From the NCBI GenBank assembly GCA_032358165.1, contig JAALGY010000037.1, positions 1,017,001 through 1,081,000 on the forward strand: 64,000 bases of DNA, in the 5' to 3' direction. This stretch comes from Diplosphaera chodatii (taxonomy: Eukaryota; Chlorophyta; Trebouxiophyceae; Prasiolales; Stichococcaceae). Below, one piece after another: positions 33,046 through 44,000 of this stretch (position 1 is its first letter; the number at the start of each line of letters is the position of its first letter). A program made the position numbers and the translations under genes. Under the pieces are notes generated by a model. That model saw nothing but the letters and a program-made list of their open reading frames with translations. It was not told where the DNA came from and searched no databases.

Positions 33046-35952
33046 ATGACGCATGCCTCACTGCTTAGCAGCATGAACGCAGCATGCGTGCCCCACTGTC
33101 TCATGCACAAGCCATGCAAGCAACACTGATGACGCCCATCCCCTGATGCCCACAGACACAGGCAGTCTTCAGCCATGCCCGCAGCATGCCCGTGCTGTCA
33201 GCACAGCGCCGCACAGCCGCCCTCGTGGTGCGCGCCGAGGCAGCCGGAGCCGACGAGAAGACCGTGGTCATTGGTCTGGCAGCTGACTCAGGTGCTGCAC
33301 GGCGAGCTGCTTATATCCCTACGGATGTGCACATGCCAGCATTGGCACTGCGGACGGCATCCTGTAGACCAGAAGCAGATGTGCTGAGACTGAAGTGTGC
33401 TGTGGTGCAGGCTGCGGCAAGTCCACGTTCATGCGGCGGATGACATCAGTGTTTGGCGGCGCCCCATCCCCGCCAGAGGGTGGGTTGCACTCGAACCCAA
33501 TGTCCGCATTGCACGTGTTGATTGTTTCACATCTTGCTTTAGGTGTCGTGTCAGCTTGCCGCCGGCCACACATCCCACCCATCTCGCAGCATGGGCGCAG
33601 GACAGCTGAAAGTTTCCCTCCCTGGTGCAGGCGGCAACCCGGACTCCAACACGCTGCTGAGCGACATGACCACCGTCATCTGCCTGGACGACTACCATTG
33701 CCTGGATCGCTACGGCCGCAAGGACAAGGTGCTGCTCCCCAACAGCCAGCATCCTCTGTGTATGGCAGTCCCCTGCATGTACCGCTCCCTTGAGCATGGC
33801 AGTCCTCTGCATCACTCTTTGCGAGACCCGCCCCTGTGTGCCAACGAACTGGCGTAGGAACACTGCTGCTGACTGGCGCACCAGTGCTTCCTGCCACCTG
33901 AGCTGCTGCTGCGCCATTCTGCCTGCAGGGCGTCACGGCGCTGGACCCGGTGGCGCAGGACTTCGACCTGATGTACGAGCAGACCAAGGCCCTGAAGGAG
34001 GGCAAGCCCGTGCAGAAGCCCATCTACAACCACGTCACCGGCATCCTGGACCCACCCGAGGAGATCAAGTCCCCCAAGGTCGGAAATTGTAGTATTTGCA
34101 TTGCATCGCCAGTCTGTGGATGACGGTCACCCATGTCAGCAAAGTCGGTTGCTGGACCCACTGAGAAGATGCTATTGCTTCAAGGCTGTGACAATTGTCG
34201 AAAGTATGAAACCCTAACCGTTCAGATGATTGAACGTTGTGCAGATCCTGGTGATCGAGGGCCTGCACCCCTTCTACGATGAGCGCGTGCGCGACCTGCT
34301 GGACTTCAAGATCTACCTGGACATCAGCGACGACGTCAAGTTCGCCTGGAAGCTGCAGGTGCACGCCAGCACTGTACTGTTCAACATGCGCTGGAGGTAG
34401 ACATCGCCGTGCTGTGTTCCAGCCTGATGTGGGCACAGGCCAGGTGGGACATATTGGCCCCTGGGCAGCTGACCAATGCAGGCGTGGTCCAGCGGGGTGG
34501 CGGTGCTCTGATGCTGCTGTGTGCCCCACCCTGCAGCGTGACATGGCTGAGCGCGGCCACAGCGAGGAGTCCATCAAGGCCTCCATTGAGGCGCGGAAGC
34601 CGGACTTCGACGCGTACATCGACCCGCAGAAGAAGAACGCTGACGTCATCATCCAGGTAGGCTCCTGGGCAGAGCAGCCTGGAGAGCGTGACACGAGGAG
34701 GTTGGAGGGGAGACTGCCACTTCCAGTGCAGACCCTCGCGGCTGTTGTGCAGCCACGGAGGCCGCACATGGTGCGGAATCTCCGGCCGGTTGGGCTGACG
34801 GAGAGGACGCAGACACGTGTTTGAAGTGAGGCGCCTTTCCGCCGCAGGTGCTCCCGACGCAGCTGATCCCCGACGAGAAGGAGGGCAAGGTGCTGCGGGT
34901 GCGCTTCATCCAGAAGGAGGGCGTCAAGTTCTTCGACCCGGTGTACCTGTTCGACGAGGGCTCCACCATCTCCTGGATCCCCTGCGGCCGCAAGCTCACC
35001 TGCTCCTTCCCGGGCATCAAGTGCGCGCCCGGCCCCCGCCCAGCCGGCCAGTCTCTGGCAACAACCATGACAACGTCTGCATTGCCGCAAGAGGGCATGT
35101 GTCAGGTGGCAAGTGTCAGGTGGAACACCTGCAGCAGTGGCGTCATGCTCTGCCACGAGTCACTGCAGCGTTCAAACTATTTGGTAGCTGTGGCGCCGTG
35201 CCCAGTGTGACGTGCCCAGTGTGACCTTTGCGCCGCCGTCGCGGTGAACCGCTGCCGCTGCTGATGTGTCCTTGAACATCCAGATGCCAATCGCAGGTTC
35301 TACTACGGCCCGGACACCTACTATGGTGAGGAGGTCTCAGTGCTGGAGATGGATGGCTCCTTCGACAAGCTGGAGGTGTGTGCTGCCTCTACATTCAATC
35401 CTCCCTAGCAGATCATCAGAACATGCGCGTGAACGCAAGCATCCATTAGCCAGGACACGCCAGCTGACACTGGCGAGCTGTGCGCTTACAGGAGCTCATC
35501 TATGTGGAGAGCCACCTCAGCAACACGTCAGCCAAGGTACATCACAGTGCCGGCCGCAGTTGAATCCACATGGGGTCAGAACGCTGCTGCTACACCAAAC
35601 ATGGCATTCCATCACTTGTCGCTTGTCCGCCTGAGACCGTTTCCCAATCGTACTGCTGTCGGCTGTGCAGTTCTACGGCGAGATCACGCAGCAGCTGCTG
35701 AAGAATGCTGCATTCCCGGGCTCCAACAATGGCACAGGCCTGTTCCAGGTGCAGATGTGATGGCACCTGCTGGGTCGTCTCACGAGCGTGCTGCATGCTC
35801 AGGCAGCCATTGTACCACAGCGGCACCGCTGCATTGTTGTTGGCAGGAGCTGAACCCGGGCACATGCTTTGCAGACTCTGGTGGGGCTTAAGATCCGGGA
35901 GGTGTACGAGCACATCACACAGAAGGACCTGGCGCCTGCCGTCAGCCGGTGA
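33046..35952 (+). CDS. PRK: Phosphoribulokinase precursor (Calvin cycle)
   Basis: PRK phosphorylates ribulose-5-phosphate to RuBP in the plastid stroma. The main exon reads RRTAALVVRAEAAGADEKTV, then VIGLAADSG, spliced to CGKSTFMRRMTSVFGG. Both thioredoxin-regulated cysteines are present: one in the P-loop (SGCGKST), one in ICLDDYHCLDRYG. The C-terminal pair is in WIPCGRKLTCSFPGIK, so redox control and the CP12/GAPDH complex are likely kept. Other blocks: VTALDPVAQDFDLMYEQTKA, KPIYNHVTGILDPPEEIKSP, ILVIEGLHPFYDERVRDLLD, RKPDFDAYIDPQKKNADVII, YGEEVSVLEMDGSFDKLEEL, AFPGSNNGTGLFQ. The end, TQKDLAPAVSR, is at 35952. An acceptor seems to precede AVFSHARSMPVLSAQ near 33162, so a first exon at 33046-33087 (MTHASLLSSMNAAC) is proposed. 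The minimal alternative is the ATG at 33186. About 9-10 exons. Confidence 0.96.
35198..35225 (+). repeat. 14-bp direct repeat, two perfect copies
   Basis: GTGCCCAGTGTGAC occurs twice back to back inside a PRK intron, upstream of the exon that begins FYYGPDTYYGEE. It is probably replication slippage. Confidence 0.7.
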
Positions 35953-36401
35953 TTGGAGGCAGCACGGCGCGTACACAACGCCGCCATGCAGGCAGCGCTT
36001 GCATAGGTCTGCAGTCGTGCTTGGGCTTTCGAGGGATTTGTCTTACCAGAAGTTGGCGGGTTCCACCTGACACCGTTGCTTCAGTGCATGGTTGATGTCA
36101 TGCAACATTTGCGTGTTGAGGCGCTTCATGCGCTGCAAGCTGTTGAGGCATTGTGGGACTGCAGTTGATTTCCAACTCAACCTTGTGGTCAAGTCTTCGT
36201 AAGCGTGAATGACAGTGCATCATTCACCTGGGCTACAATGACTTGTCTTCCATCTTGTCGCCAGGCGAGCACGCTTGCATTCACTCGCACGACCAGTTGA
36301 CGGTGCCAAGGGCTGCTTGCAGATTGTATTGCTCGGTAGCAGATTGCCACTGCGTTCCACACACCAGCACAGCATCCGTTCATGAGCTTGACGCACGCCT
36401 C
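35953..36401. other. Convergent 3' region without a gene
   Basis: It holds the 3' UTRs of PRK and of the glutaredoxin-fold gene. No coding signal is seen. Confidence 0.4.
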
Positions 36402-38191
36402 TCAGGTCGCCGCTGCAGAGGCATATGTCGTGAACAGGTATTGCACCGCCTGCTCCGAGTCTTGTATTGCCTCGCCGGTGTTGGGGTCGACAAGGTATGG
36501 CACCTGCGATTGGCAGGACCGTGAGACGCAGATGCGGGAGTCTAGCATTGCATGCCGCTGCCGTTCACTCATGCGCCAGCTAAGTAGGCAAATTGCAGCG
36601 GGGCACCTGTGTGCTGCCAGCCGCCTTCTGCAGATCTGCGCGCCGCTTGCTGCCCTTGCCGCACGCAACCCGCCGGTAGGGCAGCTCCAGCTCGCACAGC
36701 GCCTCCCGGACCCTGCCGAGGCACCCGACAGACAGCCTTGGCATGGCATCTTGTGACCAGCTGACCTAGCTGATCACAGTCGATGTCCCGACTGCAACAC
36801 AGGGTAAGACATAGCCGCCTGCTCAACACTGGTTTGCTGTTGGGCGGGGAGCAGGTGCTTACAGGCGGGAGAACTGGTTCGCGTCGTAGTCATACAGCTG
36901 CAGCGGCTGCGCGGGCGCGTCGCTGCGTGCACGCTCGTAGCGCGTCATGCCGCGGCCCGCCCGCAGCAGGGTCGGCACCCAGCCCCGCACCAGCGTGGAG
37001 CGTATCAACCCCTGCTCCAGGCAGCAGGGCGCCCATCACCAAAGCAGCCTGCACCGCTCACGCGCCACCTGACCCGGCGCATCACACAGGTGCCACCGTG
37101 CCCTGGACGCACATGCTTGCGTCAGCAAGCGACCTGCCCCCGTACGCGCTGCAGCACATTACCTTCGGTATATGGTCGACCCCTCCGCCGTACTCCTGGT
37201 ACAGGTGCCGCACGATGGCATCCGACTCATAGATGGTGTCGCCGGTGTTTGGGTCTGTGTGTACGAGGTTCACATCAGCACATGCCAGATGAAAAGATGT
37301 TGATGTGCTCGCTGCTTAAGACTACAAATGCTGCAGTACAGGGTTCGACCTATTAGCAGAGGGAACTGCAGCTTTCCGCCGCGCTCCTGCGCTGCCTGTC
37401 TGTGCCTGACAGAATCCTTTGGCGTGGGGTACACATCCACCTGCGCAGTAACCACAACAGCTGCATTTCCTACAGTCAGACAGCAAGCATCATATGCCGT
37501 CATAAGGGGTGCAGCGTCTTATTGGCACGCCGAGCACCTCCAAATCGAGGTCTGTGATCGCCTCCCGCACCCGCCTGCACGAGACGACCCAAGACAGCTG
37601 GAAGGGGGTGGGTAACGGAGCCTAATGGACCTTGAAGGCACCGAGATCAGTGTTCATGCGCTAACATGAGTGGCTGTGGAGCACTGGCATGTCCGCTTAC
37701 CTGCAGAAGGGGCAGGCCTCGAACTCGAAGAGCTGCAGCGTTTGGGCTGGCTCCTGGCTGCGAGCTGTGGCGCCGGGACCGACTGTTGTGCCAAAGGGCA
37801 GCCTGGAAATTGACGCAAAGCCTGAGGTAGCCACCTCGGCCCACCGTGCCCTGGGAGCAGCTGCGTCGCCACCTGCACAAGTCAGCAAGGCCATCAGCCC
37901 AGCCCCAGTGGGATCATGCAGGGCAGAGCACAACGAGGAGTGCACGACATGTCAGTCACCTGAAACCACTTTCAACAGTGGGCAGAAGATTGACAGGACG
38001 CCTGATCCTGCACCGCCGGGCTGGTGCTGCTGACGCTGTTGCTCCTGCTGCTGTTGTGCACGCACTTGCGTGCCTGTAGGATGTTGCCTGTGCTGTGAAC
38101 CTGTGCTGAATGGTCTGAGACGCGCGTTCGTTGGCTGCTGTGGGCGTGAGGAGTGCATCACACCAATGCTGCGCCTGCAGTCTGCAAGCAT
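36402..38191 (-). CDS. Plastid protein with two glutaredoxin/GST-N (thioredoxin-fold) domains
   Basis: The start ATG at 38189-38191 opens MLADCRRSIGVMHSSRP and a Gln-rich transit region ending near GAGSGVLSIFC. The first fold has LQLFEFEACPFCRRVREAI with an intact CPFC motif, then DVYPTPKDSVRHRQAAQERG and TDPNTGDTIYESDAIVRHLY. A linker reads RSTLVRGWVPTLLRAGRGMT. The second fold has LQLYDYDANQFSRL, then VREALCELELPYRRVACGKG and VPYLVDPNTGEAIQDSEQAV; its active-site cysteines are replaced. The end, FTTYASAAAT, is at 36402. This arrangement matches the green-lineage plastid family of Arabidopsis At5g03880 (thioredoxin family protein), whose biochemical role is not known to me. About 7 exons. 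Divergent from the CCR4-like gene. Confidence 0.87.
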
Positions 38192-38484
38192 GCTTGCCGA
38201 AAGGCGACCCAACGTCAAAATGTATATGCATGCACCTGCAAATAACCACTGGTACGTCCACTTGCACTCACGCCGTCAACGAAATGTCGGAACGTGCAGG
38301 CTGCAGAATAGCCTTGCTGTTGGCCTGATCAATGGGATCAATCTGGATCTGCTGATGCAGGGCAGATCTTCCACTTTCAAGGTGTCAAGGCGCGAAGCTG
38401 AGCATACCTGCTCGCTTCGTCAGTCTCGATGACGACAGATGACAGTGCTAGTTCCACCTGCCCGATCGATTGATCGATGCAGGC

Positions 38485-40852
38485 ATGCAGCGCCAGTTTG
38501 TGGGGGTTGCTCCTGCAAGAGCCGCGGGTGCAGAACAGCCTGAGCTTACGATTGTAACATACAACATACTTGTACGCTTTCTTATACACCTGACAGTGTC
38601 GATGCAGCATTCTGCGCTGAGTACAGGAACAAATGCAGAGGAGAACACTGCATGCATGCAGCAGTATGATGACCTACTACATGCTTCTTGCAGGCTGACA
38701 AGTATGCGACATCTGGCTTTCACAGCTATGCATCGGCGGAGCAGCTGGCTTGGAGCAGCAGATGGCCGCGCATCCTGCAGGAGATTCAGAGCTATGATGC
38801 AGATGTGCTCTGTCTGCAAGAGGTGCGGCACCTACCGAGTGTGATCAGTACCCTGTCTGCTTCTCACAAGCATGTGGCGGCTACAAATCCCCATGTCCCC
38901 ACTTGCAATCTTGATTGTCTAAGCAGGTCGAGGAGCCCGTCTTCAGATCGCAGCTGCTGCCTGCGCTGCCTGGCTACACTGGCCTGTTCTACGGCAGGCA
39001 AGCTAAGCTCCATCGTGTTGCTGCTCTCCCGCATCGAGGTCAAGGTGCCGACAACTGGCAAGAATACGGACAGAGCACGCCCGTGCAGCACGGCTTTCAC
39101 TAACACTTGTATTGGTGGGGGGTTTGCGCAGGGCGGTAGGGCCCCAGGACCCGGTGCAGGGTCCCGAGGAGGGCGTGGCGCTGCTGATCAAGCGCAGCCG
39201 TGTGGAGGTGCTCGACAGCCAGACCATGAGGTACACGTCTTTGTCGCTCAACTTCTCGGACAGCCTGCTGGTGGTTGGTTGTGGCTTGGAACGGAGGACG
39301 GGCTTTTGGGATCATGAGGCAGCAGTCATCAATGGAGTCATTTTCAACTGCCCTGTGCAGGTTTGCAGACCATGTACCCGGGACTTGGCCAGCAGGCACC
39401 TGCCGCAGCGAGCTCGAGGCGCGGCAGGACGGTGCTGTGATTGCGCTGTGCCGGGACGCAGTGCTGGGCCGGCAGTTTGTGACGGCGGTCACGCACCTGC
39501 ACTGGGACCCGCGCTGGCCTGATGTGAAGCTCTGCCAGGTACATTGGGCTTGCACCACTGTCTGCTGTGCACTCCTGCACACTCAAATACAGAATTCATC
39601 CCTACAAGCACTGCTGGCTGATTAGCACCATGGCAGTGCTTGTTGGTAACTGCTGATCAGCACTGCTGTACATTGATGCTCGATAAGAAGCTGGCTCTGG
39701 CTGATACCCCTGTGCAGGCAGCCATCCTCTCACAGCGCTTGGCAGCGTATCTGGACCGTCACAAGCAGTCAGTGCACGGGGAGCCGCTGCCAGTGCTGCT
39801 TGCTGGTGACTTCAACAGCCTGTGGCGGAAGGTTGCCTCCGATCCTTTTGACGAGGTGAGTGCGCCCGGTCGTCTGCGGCAGGGTACAGAACGGAGGTGT
39901 GTAAGATTACATCATTCAGGATGTGCGGTGTTGTGCTTACGCATGCCAAAAGGTGCCGATCACCACTACACATTGGTACAGGTGCCACAGGGGACTGCAC
40001 TACACAGTGGCGTGTATCAGCTCCTGGCGACGGGTGAGTAATGCATGCTGTTGCAGTGCTTGATGCCGTAATGCAAGTGCAGGCCTCTGGAGGGCTGGTG
40101 GTATTGATACAGTATTAGAAGCATCAAGCTGAAGGGGCCATCTGTATCATGCGCATCTTGACTGCAGGAGCGCTGACATGGCGGCACCATGACCACCCCT
40201 GGCCACGCAGCCGCTGGCGGGAGAAGGAGGAAGCTGACTGGAAGCAGGTGCTTTCTGCAGCATGTACATGACAGCCTTGTGCAGGTTGTCTACTGTCCAC
40301 TGCACGGCCTCGACCCACATCTGACTTGTGTAGTCGCCGGACACCCCTGTTAACAACAACAAAGGACATGCCTTGCATCGAAACCTTTCAGCTCGTGAAT
40401 CATGCAGGTTGACTTCAAGTCAGCTTTGGCGCCTTTGTCGAGCGCGTACTACAGAGACAACTATGAGCCGCCGCTGACAACAAAGACGGCGTCCTTTGCC
40501 GGCACTCTCGACTACATTTGGGTACACTGTCATGTTTACCCACTGTGCCCACTGATTGTTTGCACATCAACAGTGTGACATGCTGTTCACCAACAGTGGG
40601 CACGGAAATCTGTGCACCACTCAGTACGAAAGGCAAACATACAGGTGTTGCGGGCCATCACATATCATTGCTGCGCAGTTGGGCTGGGGCTGGGCTGTGA
40701 CGCAGCTGCTGGAGCTGCCGTACGATGCCGCAACTGGTGCTGATGCCGCGCAGCTAAAAGACTACCCAGCAATGCCCAACGACACCTTTCCAAGCGACCA
40801 CCTAGCACTGGGGGCAAGGCTGACCGTGCCATGCAGCCTGTTCAGTCTCTGA
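38485..40852 (+). CDS. CCR4/Angel-type exonuclease-endonuclease-phosphatase protein
   Basis: This fold includes poly(A)-shortening deadenylases and 2',3'-cyclic phosphatases (Angel). From ATG 38485 the exons read ELTIVTYNIL, ADKYATSGFHSYASAEQLAW, SRWPRILQEIQSYDADVLCL and QEVEEPVFRSQLLPALPGYT, with the catalytic glutamate in LCLQEV. Then come EEGVALLIKRSRVEVLDSQT, GRQFVTAVTHLHWDP, LPVLLAGDFNSLWRKV (metal-site DFNS), FAGTLDYIW, CDMLFTNSGH and NDTFPSDHLALGARLTV with the catalytic D-H pair. No leucine-rich repeats of yeast Ccr4 are seen. An acceptor-like CAG directly precedes the ATG, so an upstream exon is possible. Ends 186 bp from a convergent gene. About 10 exons. Confidence 0.88.
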
Positions 40853-41037
40853 AATTGATGCAACAGGCATTGTTGCAAAAACAATCAAACCTTTGTACCA
40901 ATAGCTGTTGTTTGACTGAGTGACCACCCATTAACAGCGTGCGGCAGCAGAGCAGAGGGTCTACAGTTTCAGCACAGCAGTTGGCCATCGGAGTCCGAGC
41001 ACCGATAGCATGCTCAGTACTTTCGTTATACGAGCAC

Positions 41038-44000
41038 CTAGCCCCAACCGTACTGGTGCAACAGCCACCTGTAAGCCTCGCACACTGATATGCTGACGAC
41101 CAATCTGGCCACAGTCTGGCCGGTGGCATCGTCTAGTGGCAGCTCTCCGCTGGCAATGTCACAACCGGCTGTACATACAGCATGCAGATCGACACCACCC
41201 TGTGCCAGGCCTGTTCCAGTCTCGGCGTTCAGCAAGCTGACGGGCATGAGGCCATCACCATGCGCACTGAGAAAGCGCCACATCAGACGACCTGCTGAGC
41301 TGTTGACAACATCAGCAGGTGGTGCAGCCAAGCAATACGCCTGCATCAAACATTGGAAGTTCCTAGCTGTTTCAACCTTGCTGGGTCTACAGCAACATGC
41401 ATGATGTGGTGAAGGTGAAATATGGACCATGAGTTTTTGCTCGCAGACACGCAGTTTCAATGTGCAGGTAGGATGTTCACCATGGCATGGCCACACGGCA
41501 GGGTCGGCCCGGTGCCCAGGGGCAGCGCCTCTGTCCGCTGCACCTCTGCTGGGCATGCCTCCGGCAGCAGCCGGTATGCAACCACCACTGCTGTGACATT
41601 GTGGCCCCTGAGCCGCTCAGGGTCCACAATCCGCACGCCCTCCAGGGACACCAGGACATGTCGCGCCACACTTGGCCAGCCCTGCGGGGTGCGCAGTGTA
41701 GCTACCAACCACGCTCTGCCACCTACTGCCATATTCACCAGGGGACGACAGTACGGTACTCAACAGTTCCAATGCGCCATCGGCATCAATTCCCTGAGTC
41801 ACCTGCTGGTCGTGCGAAGACAACAGCGTCCAGAGAGGCACTGACTCCTGCTGTTGTGCTGTACCACCAGGACTTTGGTGGTCACTGGGTGGCGATAGCA
41901 CAGCCTGCCGGAGCAGCTGCACTTGCTGCTCTGCTGCATGGCCTGCTGCGGGAAGGGCAGACTGCAGCAGCTGTTGCGTACTTGCCTGCCTGCTGTGTGA
42001 TCGTCTGCAATGCTGCCGCTGCTCCTGATCGCACTGAGACGTTGTAAGTATGCTTTGCTGACGGCAGCTGCAGCACTGCCGCACCGCATCACCCACATCC
42101 AGCCAAATATTGACTGTGCTCGTGTGCTGCAAGGGCGGCTGCTGCTGCTGCTGCTGCATCAGTGCAGATCCACCATGTAAGGACGACTGTTGCTGCAATG
42201 CCGGTGCTGGTGCTGGTAATGGCACCGGTTGCGCCAGCGCCTGCTGGCTAGCTTTGGTCAGCTCTGGCTGGGGTGAGGTCTGATATTCGATCAGCGCTGC
42301 TGGCAGCGCAGGCTGACTGGGGCGGCATGGTCCTGCATGCTCAGGCTCGGGCAGCAGTAGCTGCTCAGCATCTGCTGGGGCACCCTGTGTGAAGGCGGGG
42401 CCTGCAGCCTCCGGTGGCGTTGCATCAGCAGGGGGTGGCACGCCATCCGCTGCATGTGCCTGAGTGGCTGCATCACTCCGCGGTACCATGGACGGATGCT
42501 GTGACATCTGAGCAGGCTGCAATGCCGTCTGACGCTGATGCATGAAAGCGGGCTTTGCCGGTGGCTTTGCACTGTCAACCGCTGGCACAGCTGCAGCTGG
42601 CTCGTGCTCATGGGAAAAGCTATCAGCAACGGACCGTGCTGCCGACTGTGGCTTCAGCAGCCTCAAGCCTGCAGCAGACCACGAACATGACTTTGTTTGC
42701 TGCCTACTTGTATTGTTTGTTCTGCATTGCCGTGCCGTCTGCCAGGCCAAGGTCAGGACAGTGGTACCTGCGGATGTCGGCATGCTGCGCGGCGTCGTTG
42801 GAGGCAAGTGCTGCTGTAACAGCTGCAGCTCCATGCTACCTATTGCAAAAGAAGCAACGTCCAGCGCGCCATGCGTGCCGCTTGAAACTGCTGTACTGCT
42901 GGGCGCGCTACCATGCGCACTCGGCAGGCTCTGCATGTACAGCTTTGCAGCCGGCTGTGGCGGCTGGAGCAGCCTCATGGCACCACCGCATTCAGCGTCG
43001 AGTCGGCCGCCGGCCTGTTGTTGCGTGGCTGTGAATGCAGTAGGCCTGCTGCTCACAACACAGTTCAATTCAGTGGCTGCCGGACTGCTGACGGTGCTGC
43101 TGCCGACCTCTGTATGCTCTGCACTCCTGCGCCGTGGCATTGCCGCTGTGCTGCTGGCGCCCGGCGAGCTGCTGAGTGCAGAGGTGCTGCGGCTGTTGCG
43201 CAGGTGTGCAGTGCTGCCGCAGGTCGTCGGTACAGCTGCTGGGCAGTTTGTGGTGCTAGCGGGGCTGCTGCGTGCGGACGACAGCGGCGGCTGCAGCATA
43301 GTATCTTCCCTGGCCCTGTCCAACGGCAGTACAGCAGTTGCATGCACATGTGCACTGGATGTGCTAAACCTCGGAGTGATAGCAGGCATGAAAACACATC
43401 ATGTTTGCAGGGTGGGCAGCGGAGGATCAAAAGCCCCGTGACTTTACATTATGATCAAGCGAAGGCAGTCTCACTTGGCGGCTGGGGTGGTCGGAGCAGG
43501 GGCCGCCCTCCACAGTCTGGCCTTCCCATCAGGTTGGTATGTATGGCATTGACTACTGTGCGCCACAGCCTCCTGGGCAGTACCTATCGAGGGAGTCGTG
43601 TCTAACCTGCTGTTGTGTGCTTGGCTTTCGCTTTCACAGCTGCTGCTGCTGCTGCTGCCGTCTGATGATGACGTCGTGCAGTCAGTCATCATGCCTGGGG
43701 AAGCATTGCCGTTGACCGTAGGGCGCCGGACAGCTGCCCTGCCCCTGACTTGCAGCTCCGCAGTGGTAGCCACCTGCCCTGCAAGCTGCCTTTGCTGTGC
43801 ATGCTGCCACTCCAGCTGCTCACGCTTTCCTGCGCCAGCCGGGTTTAGCAGCTACAGTTGATTTCCCCCTTGCACAAGCAAGCATTGGCATATGCGAGCA
43901 CTGAGCACTGCCTTCTATAGATCTGCTGGTTACTATGTGCCAGCACACCGTGCAATTGCATGGCACGCTGGCGAAGCTGCTGAGCCTGTGCTCGCAGCCT

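Noticed and set aside
42542..43441. Long open frame on the plus strand (299 codons) opposite the coiled-coil gene
   Set aside because: It is antisense to a long Ala/Gln/Ser-rich exon; the GC- and CAG-biased composition keeps the opposite strand open. No family likeness.
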